Positions 32,731 to 41,963 of a DNA stretch of 53,647 bases are shown in pieces. The translations under genes were made by a program, and so were the position numbers. The notes beneath the pieces were generated by a model. The model made no database searches. It had not been told where the DNA came from and worked only from the letters and a program-made list of their open reading frames with translations. Source of the DNA: an uncultured Granulosicoccaceae bacterium (GTDB lineage: Bacteria > Pseudomonadota > Gammaproteobacteria > Granulosicoccales > Granulosicoccaceae). The stretch spans positions 1 to 53,647 of the forward strand of contig CALJAA010000100.1 of NCBI GenBank assembly GCA_938028465.1, in the 5' to 3' direction. The stretch's first letter is position 1. Every line of letters begins with the position of its first letter.

Positions 32731-33993
32731 TCAGCACCCCACTGCAAGACGACGACGAGACAACGCTTGGGAGACACCTAACAAAACCACTAACAGCATC
32801 AAGCAAAACAACCCCATGTATCTAAGCTGCTGATCCAACTGCACTCCGTTATCAATGAGTACGCCAGACACACCCGGACTCAAGGCTGATCCAAGCACCA
32901 TACTCGCTGTTGCAATAGAGCGGATGGCACCAAGATTTTCAGTGCCGTAGCTTTCAGCCCAAATAGCACCGAAAACAATATTTGAAATGCCATAGCTGAT
33001 GCCCAGTAATGTCATAAATAAAAACGCTATAACCGGGGCGTCAAAATAGGACAATACAAAACAGGCAGCTGACAAGGGCAATAGATAAAACGGTAAACCA
33101 CGCGTAGCGCTAAATCGATCAACGGCAATTCCTGACAACATGCCAACAAACATATTTGCCAGCGCTAAACAAACAAACGCTGAAGCTAAGGTTTCAGCTG
33201 ACCACTCTTTCACCTCTCTTAAGTGCACCTGCTGAAATAACACTGATGTACCAATAAACGATGGCGTTAACACTGCTAGACAAATTAGATAGAACGCCCA
33301 ATCACGCAACACCTGCGCAAAGGGCCAGCTGGGCATATCACTCGATTTTGTATCAGCGGCGGCTCGAGGGGTGCGATCTTTTTGTAACAGAGTCATAAGT
33401 AACGGTAGCGCTACCAGTAGCAAAACCGTCGCAAATATGTACCACTGTTTTTGCCAGCTAACCCAAGAACTTAAACCAACCAAAACAAGCGGTAATAAGC
33501 CATCGCCTAATTGATGCCCCAAGGTACAAACAGCTATGGCACGGCCGCGCTCACGCGAATACCAACGCCCCATCGCAGTGACCGCAATATGAGACATCAT
33601 GCCTTGGCCAAGTAACCGCAACAGGTAAATTGTGAGCAAAAGTACAGGCACGCTGGCCGCGTTTGCCATGAATAGGCAAGCAATGCTCAAACCCGAAGCC
33701 GTGATAGCCGCCATGCGCCTCACAGACCAAATATCCACCGATTTGCCTATGAAAACCAATGATATAGCGCTTGCCAGTGTAGCTATCATGTACACCAAGC
33801 CAAAATCACCATGGCTTAGGGATAGCGCACCACGCAATTCTGCGGAATAAAAACCGATAAAAAAAGTTTGCCCAAAACTAGAACAAAACGTCAACAGTAG
33901 CCCGGCTAAAAGCCAACGCGCATTACTGGCGATAAATGCCTGAAAAGTCACAAAGATCGAATCGCGTTGACAGATTGGCTGCTGAGAGTACAA
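32731..33993 (-). CDS. MFS transporter
   Basis: A 420-residue major-facilitator protein with twelve predicted membrane segments. GKSVDIWSVRRMAA between helices 2 and 3 is the usual MFS loop, and a related motif GIAVDRFSATRG occurs in the second half. The pattern resembles monocarboxylate/oxalate-formate-type antiporters. The substrate is unknown. The gene is divergent from the coiled-coil protein gene at 34156. Confidence 0.88.
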   Translation of the reverse strand: MYSQQPICQRDSIFVTFQAFIASNARWLLAGLLLTFCSSFGQTFFIGFYSAELRGALSLSHGDFGLVYMIATLASAISLVFIGKSVDIWSVRRMAAITASGLSIACLFMANAASVPVLLLTIYLLRLLGQGMMSHIAVTAMGRWYSRERGRAIAVCTLGHQLGDGLLPLVLVGLSSWVSWQKQWYIFATVLLLVALPLLMTLLQKDRTPRAAADTKSSDMPSWPFAQVLRDWAFYLICLAVLTPSFIGTSVLFQQVHLREVKEWSAETLASAFVCLALANMFVGMLSGIAVDRFSATRGLPFYLLPLSAACFVLSYFDAPVIAFLFMTLLGISYGISNIVFGAIWAESYGTENLGAIRSIATASMVLGSALSPGVSGVLIDNGVQLDQQLRYMGLFCLMLLVVLLGVSQALSRRRLAVGC

Positions 33994-34155
33994 CAGCTGC
34001 GAATTTGGCGCTATAATAACCGGATTGATCGGGGCAACTCGTGAAAATCGCTACTTCAACACGAGTGCACCCAACCAAAACCTGTTATCCAATCGCATCT
34101 TAGAGCGTTGCTCGATCAAGGTGCTACACGGCTATTTGCCCGAGAGAATTAATAC

Positions 34156-34908
34156 GTGAGTCAAAACGACACAGAACAACAACTAAGAATTTGGAAAGAC
34201 CTCGCTATCAGTAAGCAGATGCTTATGAACGAGGCAGCGACGGCCCTTAAACTTAAGGACGACTTCACTGCAGAAGATCTAAAAACCTCGCTAGAAACCG
34301 CTGTCAAGCGAGCCAAAGAAGCTGACGCTGACATGGCCAACACACGCGAGCAAGCACAAAAAGAAATCGACGCAAGCCTTGTTTCTATTAAAAAGGCTGA
34401 CAAAGCGCGTACTGATGCTGAGGCTCAACGAGATGAAGCAATAAAATCTCAAAAACTGGCTGAACAACAGCTTGCCAATGGTCGTGCCGACAACGCAGAA
34501 GCCTTGAAAAAAGTTAAGCGTCAAGTCGAAGAAAAGCAAAGAGAACTCAAAGCGATAAACACAGCATTAGCTGACACGCCTGACAATATCGTTAAAAAAC
34601 TCAAAACACTCAAAAAGCAAAAGCTTGACGAAGCGACTGGCCGCAAAAGTGCGGAAGATGCTAATCGTGTGCTGAAGAAAGAAACAAAAGCGCAAAAAGA
34701 AGAGCTTGAAGAGCTACGCACGCTATCTGAGAGCAGCGCCACCCTACTCGCAGCCTATCGCGAGCTACGTGAATTTGCTGATAAAGCCAAGAAAGCGGGC
34801 GGTGATGACTTAGGTGACATCCCAACTATCGACGCAAGCGTCCTAGCTGATATCGAATCAGCCACCGCTAACGAAGAAGAAGAAACAAAAGAAGCAGCAA
34901 CTGCGTGA
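34156..34908 (+). CDS. Coiled-coil protein of unknown function
   Basis: A 250-residue, strongly charged protein predicted to be almost wholly helical, with heptad-like A, E, K and R patterns from about 40 to 205 (KADKARTDAEAQRDEA, KKVKRQVEEKQRELKA). The C-terminus is acidic (NEEEETKEAATA). It has no signal peptide. The start is a GTG preceded by GAGAGA. Its stop overlaps the next gene by 4 bases, so it may be a scaffold partner of the following exported protein. Confidence 0.7.
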   Translation: MSQNDTEQQLRIWKDLAISKQMLMNEAATALKLKDDFTAEDLKTSLETAVKRAKEADADMANTREQAQKEIDASLVSIKKADKARTDAEAQRDEAIKSQKLAEQQLANGRADNAEALKKVKRQVEEKQRELKAINTALADTPDNIVKKLKTLKKQKLDEATGRKSAEDANRVLKKETKAQKEELEELRTLSESSATLLAAYRELREFADKAKKAGGDDLGDIPTIDASVLADIESATANEEEETKEAATA

Positions 34909-35372
34909 ATACGTTTGTCCGCGCTGTTGCGCGGGCATTCTTCTCTGGAGCATCGCTCGCGGCCACCCTGCTCGCAACGACCCAAACCGCCAGCACCCAA
35001 ACCGCTACAACACTCTCTGCAGCCTTGCTTAAGCACCGCACTTGGGCAAGCGTCATCGTTCTCGCCAGCTTAAGCGCCTGTACTGTAGCGACATCGAACA
35101 GCCTAACGTTTACCAATCCACCTGCCACAGATCAACTCCTGCCAACAGGCCAACGCTTTTTTGCTTGTGACAAAATCAGCGGCGCACGCTACATGGCGTC
35201 AACGGGATTTATGATTGCAGGCTGCAAGCGTTTACAACCTGATAATCAAAATAAGTACCGCGTAAACGAGATACAGCGGATCGATTTGCCTGAAGGGGAA
35301 ATGTGGCAAATACAACTAATTGGGCCTGAAGGCCTACTATGGATGCCCTTACCTTGGCATGACTGGGCTTAG
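34905..35372 (+). CDS. Small exported protein, probable lipoprotein
   Basis: A 155-residue protein starting at a GTG that overlaps the upstream stop. A lipobox LSAC ends at C59, preceded by the hydrophobic WASVIVLASL. This is far from the start; an earlier hydrophobic stretch (SGASLAATLLATT) lies at 14-26. A TTG at 35025 would give a normal lipoprotein signal MLKHRTWASVIVLASLSAC, though I see no ribosome site there. The mature part (FFACDKISGARYMASTG, GPEGLLWMPLPWHDW) is unfamiliar. Confidence 0.6.
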   Translation: MNTFVRAVARAFFSGASLAATLLATTQTASTQTATTLSAALLKHRTWASVIVLASLSACTVATSNSLTFTNPPATDQLLPTGQRFFACDKISGARYMASTGFMIAGCKRLQPDNQNKYRVNEIQRIDLPEGEMWQIQLIGPEGLLWMPLPWHDWA

Positions 35373-35431
35373 CAAAGTCAATTCATTGGTCTATTCTTAA
35401 GGGTCTGTCTTCAGATCTCAGAAGGATAAAC

Positions 35432-35905
35432 ATGATCCGCTCAGCCCAGATTGTTTGTCGTTTGTTGGCCATAACTGCATTTTTGAGCTTATCGGCCTGC
35501 AATCGCTCAGACACTTCCACCCCAAAAGTTGAAGGCTCTGAAAACCTGCCAATTCTCGACAGTACTACAGCTGTGATCGGCGCGAGCGAGATCCCGTATC
35601 CGGTTTACCCTAACGGGACTAAGTATCGTGTAGGTGGCGAGAATGGTTTGAAGATCGTGGTATTCAAGACCAATGACCCATTTGAAGAGGTGGATAAATT
35701 TTATAATGGCGAAGCGTCAGAAGACGGCATGGCTCGCTTAACCGCGATGAATGATTACGTCCGATACAGCCCCAATGGAGGCGACGTCGATCCATGGGCC
35801 ACCCACCTGCCCGGAATTGTTATACACAAGTTTGAGAATGACGCTCAACGGCAGGCTGTTGGCGCGGATACTAGCGCTGCGACCAACATCATAATGAGCT
35901 TTTAG
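35432..35905 (+). CDS. Small lipoprotein of unknown function
   Basis: A 157-residue lipoprotein with signal LLAITAFLSLSAC (lipidated C23) followed by a polar linker NRSDTSTPKVEG. The mature domain contains YPVYPNGTKYRVGG and FKTNDPFEEVDKFYNG, a pattern of small periplasmic domains with a beta-strand and helix. The ribosome site AGAAGGA is 6 bases before the ATG. Its 3' end overlaps the convergent HTH gene by 17 bases. Confidence 0.72.
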   Translation: MIRSAQIVCRLLAITAFLSLSACNRSDTSTPKVEGSENLPILDSTTAVIGASEIPYPVYPNGTKYRVGGENGLKIVVFKTNDPFEEVDKFYNGEASEDGMARLTAMNDYVRYSPNGGDVDPWATHLPGIVIHKFENDAQRQAVGADTSAATNIIMSF

Positions 35906-36152
35906 GCTCTAAAAGCTCGGCTAAGGACACATCAAGCGCGATACTGACGTTGCGCAGTAAACCGATAGACATATTGCCCTGGCCGCTCTCCAGTTGCGCT
36001 AAATAGCGCTCTGACACATTAGAGCGTTGCGACAATACACGGCGGGACATGCGGGCCAGATCTCGCTGCTTTCGCACACGACCACCTAATACTGATAAAA
36101 ATTCAGACTGTGAGTTTACTTTAGTAGCAAAACCACCCAATTGTTCAGACAT
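35889..36152 (-). CDS. XRE-type HTH regulator, BzdR/BoxR-like N-domain only
   Basis: An 87-residue DNA-binding protein. The helix-turn-helix region (about 20-82) is LGGRVRKQRDLARMSRRVLS, then VSERYLAQLESGQGNMSI, LLRNVSIALDVSLAELL. The SERYLAQLE-GQGN pattern is that of BzdR/BoxR regulators of benzoyl-CoA pathways. In that family the HTH is fused to a shikimate-kinase-like sensor domain, absent here. It lies 46 bases upstream of, and in line with, the end of the Liv operon promoter side's downstream gene order, and may regulate the importer or be a remnant. Confidence 0.75.
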   Translation of the reverse strand: MSEQLGGFATKVNSQSEFLSVLGGRVRKQRDLARMSRRVLSQRSNVSERYLAQLESGQGNMSIGLLRNVSIALDVSLAELLEPKSSL

Positions 36153-36198
36153 AGCTAGCCTCCCTTGGCCGTAGCGGTGACAATATGCCTCATGGTGG

Positions 36199-36912
36199 CT
36201 AGATACCCAGATAACGCTCCTTTACATCAGTCGACGACTGTAGAGCAGCGCTATCACCTTGCCAAACTATGCGGCCTTTCTCGATGACGTAATGACTGTC
36301 AGCTACAGTTAACAAATCGGTAAGATTCTTGTCTACTACCATAATTGATAGGTTGGTCGATTTTAGACCAGCAAGACATTGCCAAATTTCCTCTCGCACC
36401 TGTGGCGCTAAGCCCTCTGTAGCGTCGTCTAGCAGCAATAAACGCGGATTAGTTAGCAATGCTCTGCCGATAGCTAACATCTGCTGCTCACCACCACTGA
36501 GCAGGTTTCCGGGGGAATTAAGTCGCGGGGCCAAACCTGGAAACATTGCTAGTACTCGTTCTAGCGTCCACAGTTCTGCGGCGTGGTCATAGTTTGGCGC
36601 ACGCTGCGTAGCAATCAGGTTCTCACGCGCCGATAAATTAGGGAAGATTTGCCTGCCCTCGGGCACAAGGGCAATACCCGCTTGGGATATAAGATGCGCT
36701 TTTGCGCCAATTATCGATTGGCCAGCAAATTCTAGCCCGCCCGCCATAGGCGCAATATTGCCCATCACGCAATTCAATGTGGTGGTTTTGCCCATGCCGT
36801 TGCGCCCGAGCAGGCTAACGATTTGTCCTGGCTCGACGCTAAGCGACACATCAAAAAGCACCTGGCTTTCACCATATCCAGCTTGTAAGCCATTAACCTT
36901 AAGCATACTCAT
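36199..36912 (-). CDS. livF: Liv-type ABC importer ATPase F
   Basis: A 237-residue ATPase. Walker A is GRNGMGKTT, and the signature is LLSGGEQQM. Walker B reads LLLLDDATEGLAP, with aspartate in place of the usual catalytic glutamate, followed by VVDKN in place of the switch VEQN. This matches a LivF subgroup often found with aromatic-acid or amide importers, but the D-for-E change is unusual. It is the last gene of the operon, overlapping LivG by 4 bases. Confidence 0.92.
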   Translation of the reverse strand: MSMLKVNGLQAGYGESQVLFDVSLSVEPGQIVSLLGRNGMGKTTTLNCVMGNIAPMAGGLEFAGQSIIGAKAHLISQAGIALVPEGRQIFPNLSARENLIATQRAPNYDHAAELWTLERVLAMFPGLAPRLNSPGNLLSGGEQQMLAIGRALLTNPRLLLLDDATEGLAPQVREEIWQCLAGLKSTNLSIMVVDKNLTDLLTVADSHYVIEKGRIVWQGDSAALQSSTDVKERYLGI

Positions 36913-37655
36913 ACGGATGCTGCGCCTAAGTAGGCTCGCTGCACTTCAGGGTTGCCACGCACCTCCGCTGGCAGCCCTGTAGCGATCAAGCGCCCATAAA
37001 CGAGAACACTGAGCTCATCTGCTAAAGCAAACACGGCGTCCATATCATGCTCAACCAACAGCATCGTGACCTCACCCTTTAATGATTGCAGCAGCTCAAC
37101 CATAAGCGCGGACTCCTCTCCACCCATACCAGCCATAGGCTCATCAAGCAGTAATAATTTTGGCTTAGCCGCCAGCACCATCGCTATTTCCAGCTGACGC
37201 CTTTCCCCATGTGACAAGGAGGCCGCTGAAGTTGCTGCACGGGAGGACAAACCAACACGTGCTAAAGCTTCGCCTGCCTGCTGTTGAAAGGTTTTGTTTT
37301 TAGAAACTGGGCGCCAAAAACGGTATGAATGCCCAGCCACTGCTTGCGCTGCAAAGGCGACGTTGTCTTGCGCACTAAATTCAGGAAACACCGATGTAAT
37401 TTGAAAGGTGCGTGATAAGCCGCGCTGTACTCGCTTAGCAGGCGGCATTGAAGTGATGTCCTGATCGTATAAAAACACCGTCCCGCTATCGGATTCAAGC
37501 AAACCGCATAGCTGAGATATAAGTGTTGTTTTGCCAGCTCCGTTAGGACCTATGAGCGCATGTAAACTACCTTGCTTAACGCTCAAATCAAGGTTATTGG
37601 TGGCGATAATGCCACCGAATGATTTGGTCAGCCCCATCGTGCTTAAGGCGCTCAT
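36909..37655 (-). CDS. livG: Liv-type ABC importer ATPase G
   Basis: A 248-residue ATPase with Walker A GPNGAGKTT, signature LSHGERRQ, Walker B LLLLDEPMAG with an intact glutamate, and switch histidine in VEHDMDAVF. The RTFQ motif (SRTFQITSVF) is typical of LivG. It forms a heterodimer with LivF. Four-base overlaps on both sides show tight translational coupling. Confidence 0.94.
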   Translation of the reverse strand: MSALSTMGLTKSFGGIIATNNLDLSVKQGSLHALIGPNGAGKTTLISQLCGLLESDSGTVFLYDQDITSMPPAKRVQRGLSRTFQITSVFPEFSAQDNVAFAAQAVAGHSYRFWRPVSKNKTFQQQAGEALARVGLSSRAATSAASLSHGERRQLEIAMVLAAKPKLLLLDEPMAGMGGEESALMVELLQSLKGEVTMLLVEHDMDAVFALADELSVLVYGRLIATGLPAEVRGNPEVQRAYLGAASV

Positions 37656-38623
37656 GATTGCTTATCTCTACGCAGCATACCGATGATGCCACCACGTCCA
37701 AATAAAACAACCAATAACAAGATAATGCCAAACGGCAGGTGCCAGTAGATACTCCAACGGGACAAAACAAACTCCAGCAAAATAAACAAACTACTGCCTA
37801 CCAGCGGGCCTAATATATGTTGGCTACCGCCTAAAATAATCATGAACATGAGCTCACCTGAGCGTGACCACTCAACCATATCAGGTGAAATAAACAACGA
37901 AAAGTTTGCCATCAAGGCACCGGCATAACCTGCAATAACACCCGCCATAACATAAGCTAGTAATCGGTATTTGAACGGATTAACACCTGATGCCAAAACA
38001 CGAGTTTCGTTTTGTTTAGCAGCCTGCAACACTCGTCCAAATCGCGAATGCTGTAAGCGGTGCACCACATACAACACCAGTAGTAATGAACCAAAACAGA
38101 TACCGTATAGGTGTATTGGATTATCCAGTAACAGTGGTGGAAATTCAGAAGGCGAGTAAACCGACAAGCCATCATCTGCACCGTACTCCTCGAGTGATAT
38201 CAAGGCGTAATAAATCATTTGACTAAATGCCATAGTAATCATGATGAAGTGCACACCACGCGTACGCAAACTAATGGCGCCCGTTACTAACGCAAATAGT
38301 GCGCTTACTAGAATCGCCAAAGAAAACTGCCACCAGCCGTTATAACTTGCTAACCATTCCGCACCACCCATTGTTGCGTAATGCACCGGTATACCAACAG
38401 CATAAGCACCTAAGCCCAAGTAGGCTGCGTGTCCAAATGACGGCAAACCTGCCACGCCAAGTAGTAAGTACAAGCTGGTACCAGCAATGGCAAGAATAAC
38501 CAAGCGCGTAAAGATATCGATCCAGAAAATTTCACCAGCATAAAATAGCGCAACAGGCACCACTGCCAGTACGACTAAAAATATTGCTCCCACAAAGATG
38601 GACGTTTTAGATGAGGCTTCCAT
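37652..38623 (-). CDS. livM: Liv-type ABC importer permease M
   Basis: A 323-residue inner-membrane permease with about eight to ten membrane segments. Family motifs are GVAGLPSFGHAAYLGLGAYA near 55-74 and the conserved loop GRVLQAAKQNETRVLASGVN, then the late segment ILGGSQHILGPLVGS. Overlaps LivG by 4 bases and LivH by 1 base. Confidence 0.93.
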   Translation of the reverse strand: MEASSKTSIFVGAIFLVVLAVVPVALFYAGEIFWIDIFTRLVILAIAGTSLYLLLGVAGLPSFGHAAYLGLGAYAVGIPVHYATMGGAEWLASYNGWWQFSLAILVSALFALVTGAISLRTRGVHFIMITMAFSQMIYYALISLEEYGADDGLSVYSPSEFPPLLLDNPIHLYGICFGSLLLVLYVVHRLQHSRFGRVLQAAKQNETRVLASGVNPFKYRLLAYVMAGVIAGYAGALMANFSLFISPDMVEWSRSGELMFMIILGGSQHILGPLVGSSLFILLEFVLSRWSIYWHLPFGIILLLVVLFGRGGIIGMLRRDKQS

Positions 38624-39543
38624 TAGCGTAATTTTGGCGGAAACAAACCAGCTGGTCGCAAGCTTAAGATGATGGCCATAAGCAGGTAAATGAGCATCGC
38701 GGATACAGCAGGCGCTGCGGTTTCGGCAGTTTCCGCCGGCATGATCATCATAAATATTTGATCAAGGAAGGCACGCCCAAAGGTATCGATCATGCCAATA
38801 ATAATAGCGGCGACAAACGCCCCTTTGATCGAACCAATACCGCCGATGATGACCACAACAAATGCAGTGATGATAATGTCATTGCCCATACCGATAGATG
38901 CCTCAGTGATAGGCGTTATCAAAATGCCGGCAACACCTGCTAAGGCTGCCCCCATACAAAACACAGCGGCAAACAAGCTGCCAACATCAACACCTAGATT
39001 ACCCAACATACGGCGATTGGATGCACCCGCCCGAATCAACATGCCAGTGCGAGTATGATTAACTAGCCAATAAAGACCTAAAGCGACCAACAAGCCAACA
39101 CCGATAATTAAGATGCGATAAGACGGTAAGGTGACGCCACCCAATGCAACCTGCCCCTGTAGCAATGGCGGTAAGGCGATGGCTAAACCAGCTGGCCCCC
39201 AGATCATATGAACTAAAGTGTCGGCGATAAGAATCAAACCAAATGTTGCGAGGAGTTGATCGAGATGATCACGCGTGTAAAGCTGCGAAATTATCCCTTT
39301 TTCAATAACCCAAGCAACGATGAGTACGCCAATAATCGCTGCAAAAAAACCAAGCGTGAATGAGCCTGTGTAGATGGCAACGGTTGCGCCAAAAAACGCA
39401 CCGAGCATATAGAAGGAGGCATGCGCTAGATTGATTAAATCCATGATGCCGAAGGTTAGAGTTAACCCCGCTGACAACAGAAACAACAACACACCTAGCT
39501 GCAGGCCGTTAACGGCCTGCGTTATCAGAAGAACGATATCCAT
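38623..39543 (-). CDS. livH: Liv-type ABC importer permease H
   Basis: A 306-residue permease. GLTLTFGIMDLINLAHASFY and the loop RTGMLIRAGASNRRMLGNLG are typical of LivH, as is IIGGIGSIKGAFVAA. It pairs with LivM to form the channel. The stop of LivH touches the first base of the livM start. It lies 44 bases downstream of the binding-protein gene. Confidence 0.93.
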   Translation of the reverse strand: MDIVLLITQAVNGLQLGVLLFLLSAGLTLTFGIMDLINLAHASFYMLGAFFGATVAIYTGSFTLGFFAAIIGVLIVAWVIEKGIISQLYTRDHLDQLLATFGLILIADTLVHMIWGPAGLAIALPPLLQGQVALGGVTLPSYRILIIGVGLLVALGLYWLVNHTRTGMLIRAGASNRRMLGNLGVDVGSLFAAVFCMGAALAGVAGILITPITEASIGMGNDIIITAFVVVIIGGIGSIKGAFVAAIIIGMIDTFGRAFLDQIFMMIMPAETAETAAPAVSAMLIYLLMAIILSLRPAGLFPPKLR

Positions 39544-39587
39544 TACGAAATGCGCTACCTTACGTGCCGCATTTTTCGATCAAGGAT

Positions 39588-40772
39588 TTACATACTGCAT
39601 GAAGCCGCGTAGGTATCTTGGTGCTTTTCAAACACTGTTTTGGTGATTTCGGTCGTCCAATTACCGTCGGCATCTTCCACAACCTTACGAGCATAAAAAT
39701 TTTGGATTGGCATATGGTTGTTACCAAATTCAAAATCACCCCGTATCGAATCAAAGTTAGCTTTTGCTAATTCATAACGAACCGCAGAAGTACTAGAAAA
39801 ATCTCCGTCTAGTGCATCAGCTGCTGATTTGATTAGATTCATTGCATCATATGATTGCGCAGCATAGAACGACGGGTATCGGCCATACTTTTCACGAAAG
39901 CCTGCAACAAATTTTTGGTTGGCAGGATTATCCATCTCTGGACTCCAGAACATGGACATCTCAGAACCTAAAATACCAGTCATGTTGGCTTCTTGTAGTT
40001 TGGGCAATGACAATGCATCAACAGTAAACATGGTGTATAGCGGCATGGTGTCAGCAAGGCCTGCTTGTTGGTATTGTTTGATAAACGCACCACCCGCCTT
40101 GCCTGGGTAAAACACGGCAAGACCTTCTGCACCAGACGCTTTTGCCTTGGCTAGTTCTGCAGAGAAATCCAGCTGAGCATCTGCCCCCCACTTAGTCAGA
40201 TCTTTACCAATGATCTCGCCTTTGAAGGTTCGCTCAACACCTGCAACCATATCTTTTCCCGCAGCATAGTTTGGCGCCATCAAGTAAAGCGACTTTACAT
40301 CGCGTGCGTTGAGCAACTCACCCAATGCCATCGGTGTTTGATCATTTTGCCACGACGTTGAGAAGAAGTTTGGATCGCATAACTTACCCGCGATGGCTGA
40401 GGGCCCCGCATTAGCACTAATGATCACCTTGTCAGCTTTTAGCGCTGAACGATAAGACGCCATTAATACATGCGACCAAATGTAGCCTGCAATAATATCA
40501 ACGTTATCCTCTTTGATGAGTTTGTCGGTAGCTTGCTTACCCGTGGCAGGTTTGAAACCATCGTCTTCAAACAGTACAGTGACGGGCTTACCACCCATAG
40601 TGTTATCCATATGATCGAGCGCTAAGTTAACGGCGTCGCGCATATCGTTACCGATAACAGCACCACCTGTGGTCAAGGTGGTAACGAATCCAACTTGTAT
40701 TGCGTCGTCAGCTGCCATTGCAGTTGTGCACAGTGATGCGGAAGCCAATAAGGCTACGGCTAATTTTTTCAT
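39588..40772 (-). CDS. Periplasmic substrate-binding protein of the first Liv-type importer
   Basis: A 394-residue type I periplasmic binding protein with signal peptide MKKLAVALLASASLCTTAMA. The mature N-terminus IQVGFVTTLTTGGAVIG and SANAGPSAIAGKLCDPNFFS are typical of the LivK/aromatic-acid-binding group. I chose the ATG at 40770-40772 because it starts the signal peptide and is preceded by GGAG; a longer frame exists without sense. As the first gene of the operon it is expected to be expressed most strongly. The ligand might be an aromatic or branched acid, suggested by the BzdR-like regulator nearby; this is inference. Confidence 0.9.
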   Translation of the reverse strand: MKKLAVALLASASLCTTAMAADDAIQVGFVTTLTTGGAVIGNDMRDAVNLALDHMDNTMGGKPVTVLFEDDGFKPATGKQATDKLIKEDNVDIIAGYIWSHVLMASYRSALKADKVIISANAGPSAIAGKLCDPNFFSTSWQNDQTPMALGELLNARDVKSLYLMAPNYAAGKDMVAGVERTFKGEIIGKDLTKWGADAQLDFSAELAKAKASGAEGLAVFYPGKAGGAFIKQYQQAGLADTMPLYTMFTVDALSLPKLQEANMTGILGSEMSMFWSPEMDNPANQKFVAGFREKYGRYPSFYAAQSYDAMNLIKSAADALDGDFSSTSAVRYELAKANFDSIRGDFEFGNNHMPIQNFYARKVVEDADGNWTTEITKTVFEKHQDTYAASCSM

Positions 40773-40947
40773 GAACTCAAATCTCCAAGCAATTAAGGCT
40801 GCGCCCACGATGGCGACACAGTACCAACATGACACCACTATATGACATTTTATTGAAATTCGGAATAGCTAGGAACGCCGTAGCACACGACTGGTAGACA
40901 GATCCAGTGCTGCTAAGGCTGTGCAGGCCCTTACAAAGACGAACTTA

Positions 40948-41436
40948 TTACTCGTTTAAGCGGCGTCGAGCGTCTTCTAGCGCCTCAGAGGGCTCTGGAG
41001 CGGTTATTGTGGGTTTGCTTGAAATAAGTCGCCATCCACCAATTATGGCGAACAACAGCAACACAAACGGCCCAAACCACAAGAGGTACGTAACCCTTTT
41101 TACCGGTGGCCGGTACAGAACGAAATCCCCGTAGCGTGCAACCAAGTAATCAGCAATTTCATCACGGCTCTGCCCGTTGATAACCGCATCGTAGATTTCA
41201 TTACGTAAGTCTTGAGCGAGATCAGCGTTGGAGTCTGCCAAGTTTTGGTTTTGACATTTTAAGCAACGAAACTCTTCAGTCAAGCGAAGGTACAACGCAG
41301 CCTGTTCATCGCTATCAAACTTCAGCACAGTTTCAGCTGAATGCGCGCTGCTGGCAGGCATTAGCAGAACAAATAGCATCACACACACTTGTATGAGCAG
41401 CACGTGAACGACTGTTTGTTGTTTTCGATTAACCAC
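40948..41436 (-). CDS. ccmH: Cytochrome c maturation protein H
   Basis: A 162-residue membrane-anchored thiol-oxidoreductase. The heme-lyase redox motif is RCLKC (C58 and C61), followed by NQNLADSNADLA. It has a signal or anchor helix near 10-30 and a C-terminal helix (WFGPFVLLLFAIIGGW). It keeps the cytochrome c CxxCH cysteines reduced. A ccmI gene, often next in line, is not present. It overlaps ccmG by one base. Confidence 0.94.
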   Translation of the reverse strand: MVNRKQQTVVHVLLIQVCVMLFVLLMPASSAHSAETVLKFDSDEQAALYLRLTEEFRCLKCQNQNLADSNADLAQDLRNEIYDAVINGQSRDEIADYLVARYGDFVLYRPPVKRVTYLLWFGPFVLLLFAIIGGWRLISSKPTITAPEPSEALEDARRRLNE

Positions 41437-41963
41437 TACACCTGCTCGGCTTTTAGTTGTTCAATTAGTGGGAGTAAAATGGTATTGAGATCTTCTTCGC
41501 TAATTGGGCCAATGTGCTTGTAACGCACCACACCTTTTTTATCCATGATGAACGTTTCCGGGACACCGTACACACCATAGTTAATTCCAGTGCTACCTTG
41601 TTGATCAAACACCACAGTATCAAACGGATTGCCAAAACGATTAAGCCACGACCGCCCATCATCAAGTACATCTTTATGATTGAGCCCAACCATTGTTAAG
41701 CCTTCAATTTTGTTCAGCTTTTCAAGTTCTGGGTGTTCGGTTATGCAGGCTCGGCACCAGCTCGCCCAAACATTAAATAACCACACTTCCCCCGTAAAAC
41801 TTTCAGGATTATATTCGGATGAATCAAAAAGCGACTGCAACTGAAACGTCGGTGCCGGCTTATCAATTAGCGGTGAAGGTAACTCACTAGGATCCAGACT
41901 CAACCCTCGAGCAAGAAACCCGACCAAACCGAAAAACAAAATTAGCGGGATATACTTCCACAT
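41436..41963 (-). CDS. ccmG: Thiol:disulfide interchange protein CcmG/DsbE
   Basis: A 175-residue thioredoxin-like protein tethered by an N-terminal helix (IPLILFFGLVGFLA). The active site is WCRAC (C70, C73). The family insert GVYGVPETF with cis-proline is present. It reduces apocytochrome c or CcmH in the periplasm. Start and stop overlap the neighbours by one base each. Confidence 0.95.
   Translation of the reverse strand: MWKYIPLILFFGLVGFLARGLSLDPSELPSPLIDKPAPTFQLQSLFDSSEYNPESFTGEVWLFNVWASWCRACITEHPELEKLNKIEGLTMVGLNHKDVLDDGRSWLNRFGNPFDTVVFDQQGSTGINYGVYGVPETFIMDKKGVVRYKHIGPISEEDLNTILLPLIEQLKAEQV

Noticed and set aside
40773..40947. A ccmI gene after ccmH
   Set aside because: Only 175 bases separate ccmH from the binding-protein gene start, with no open frame resembling CcmI.
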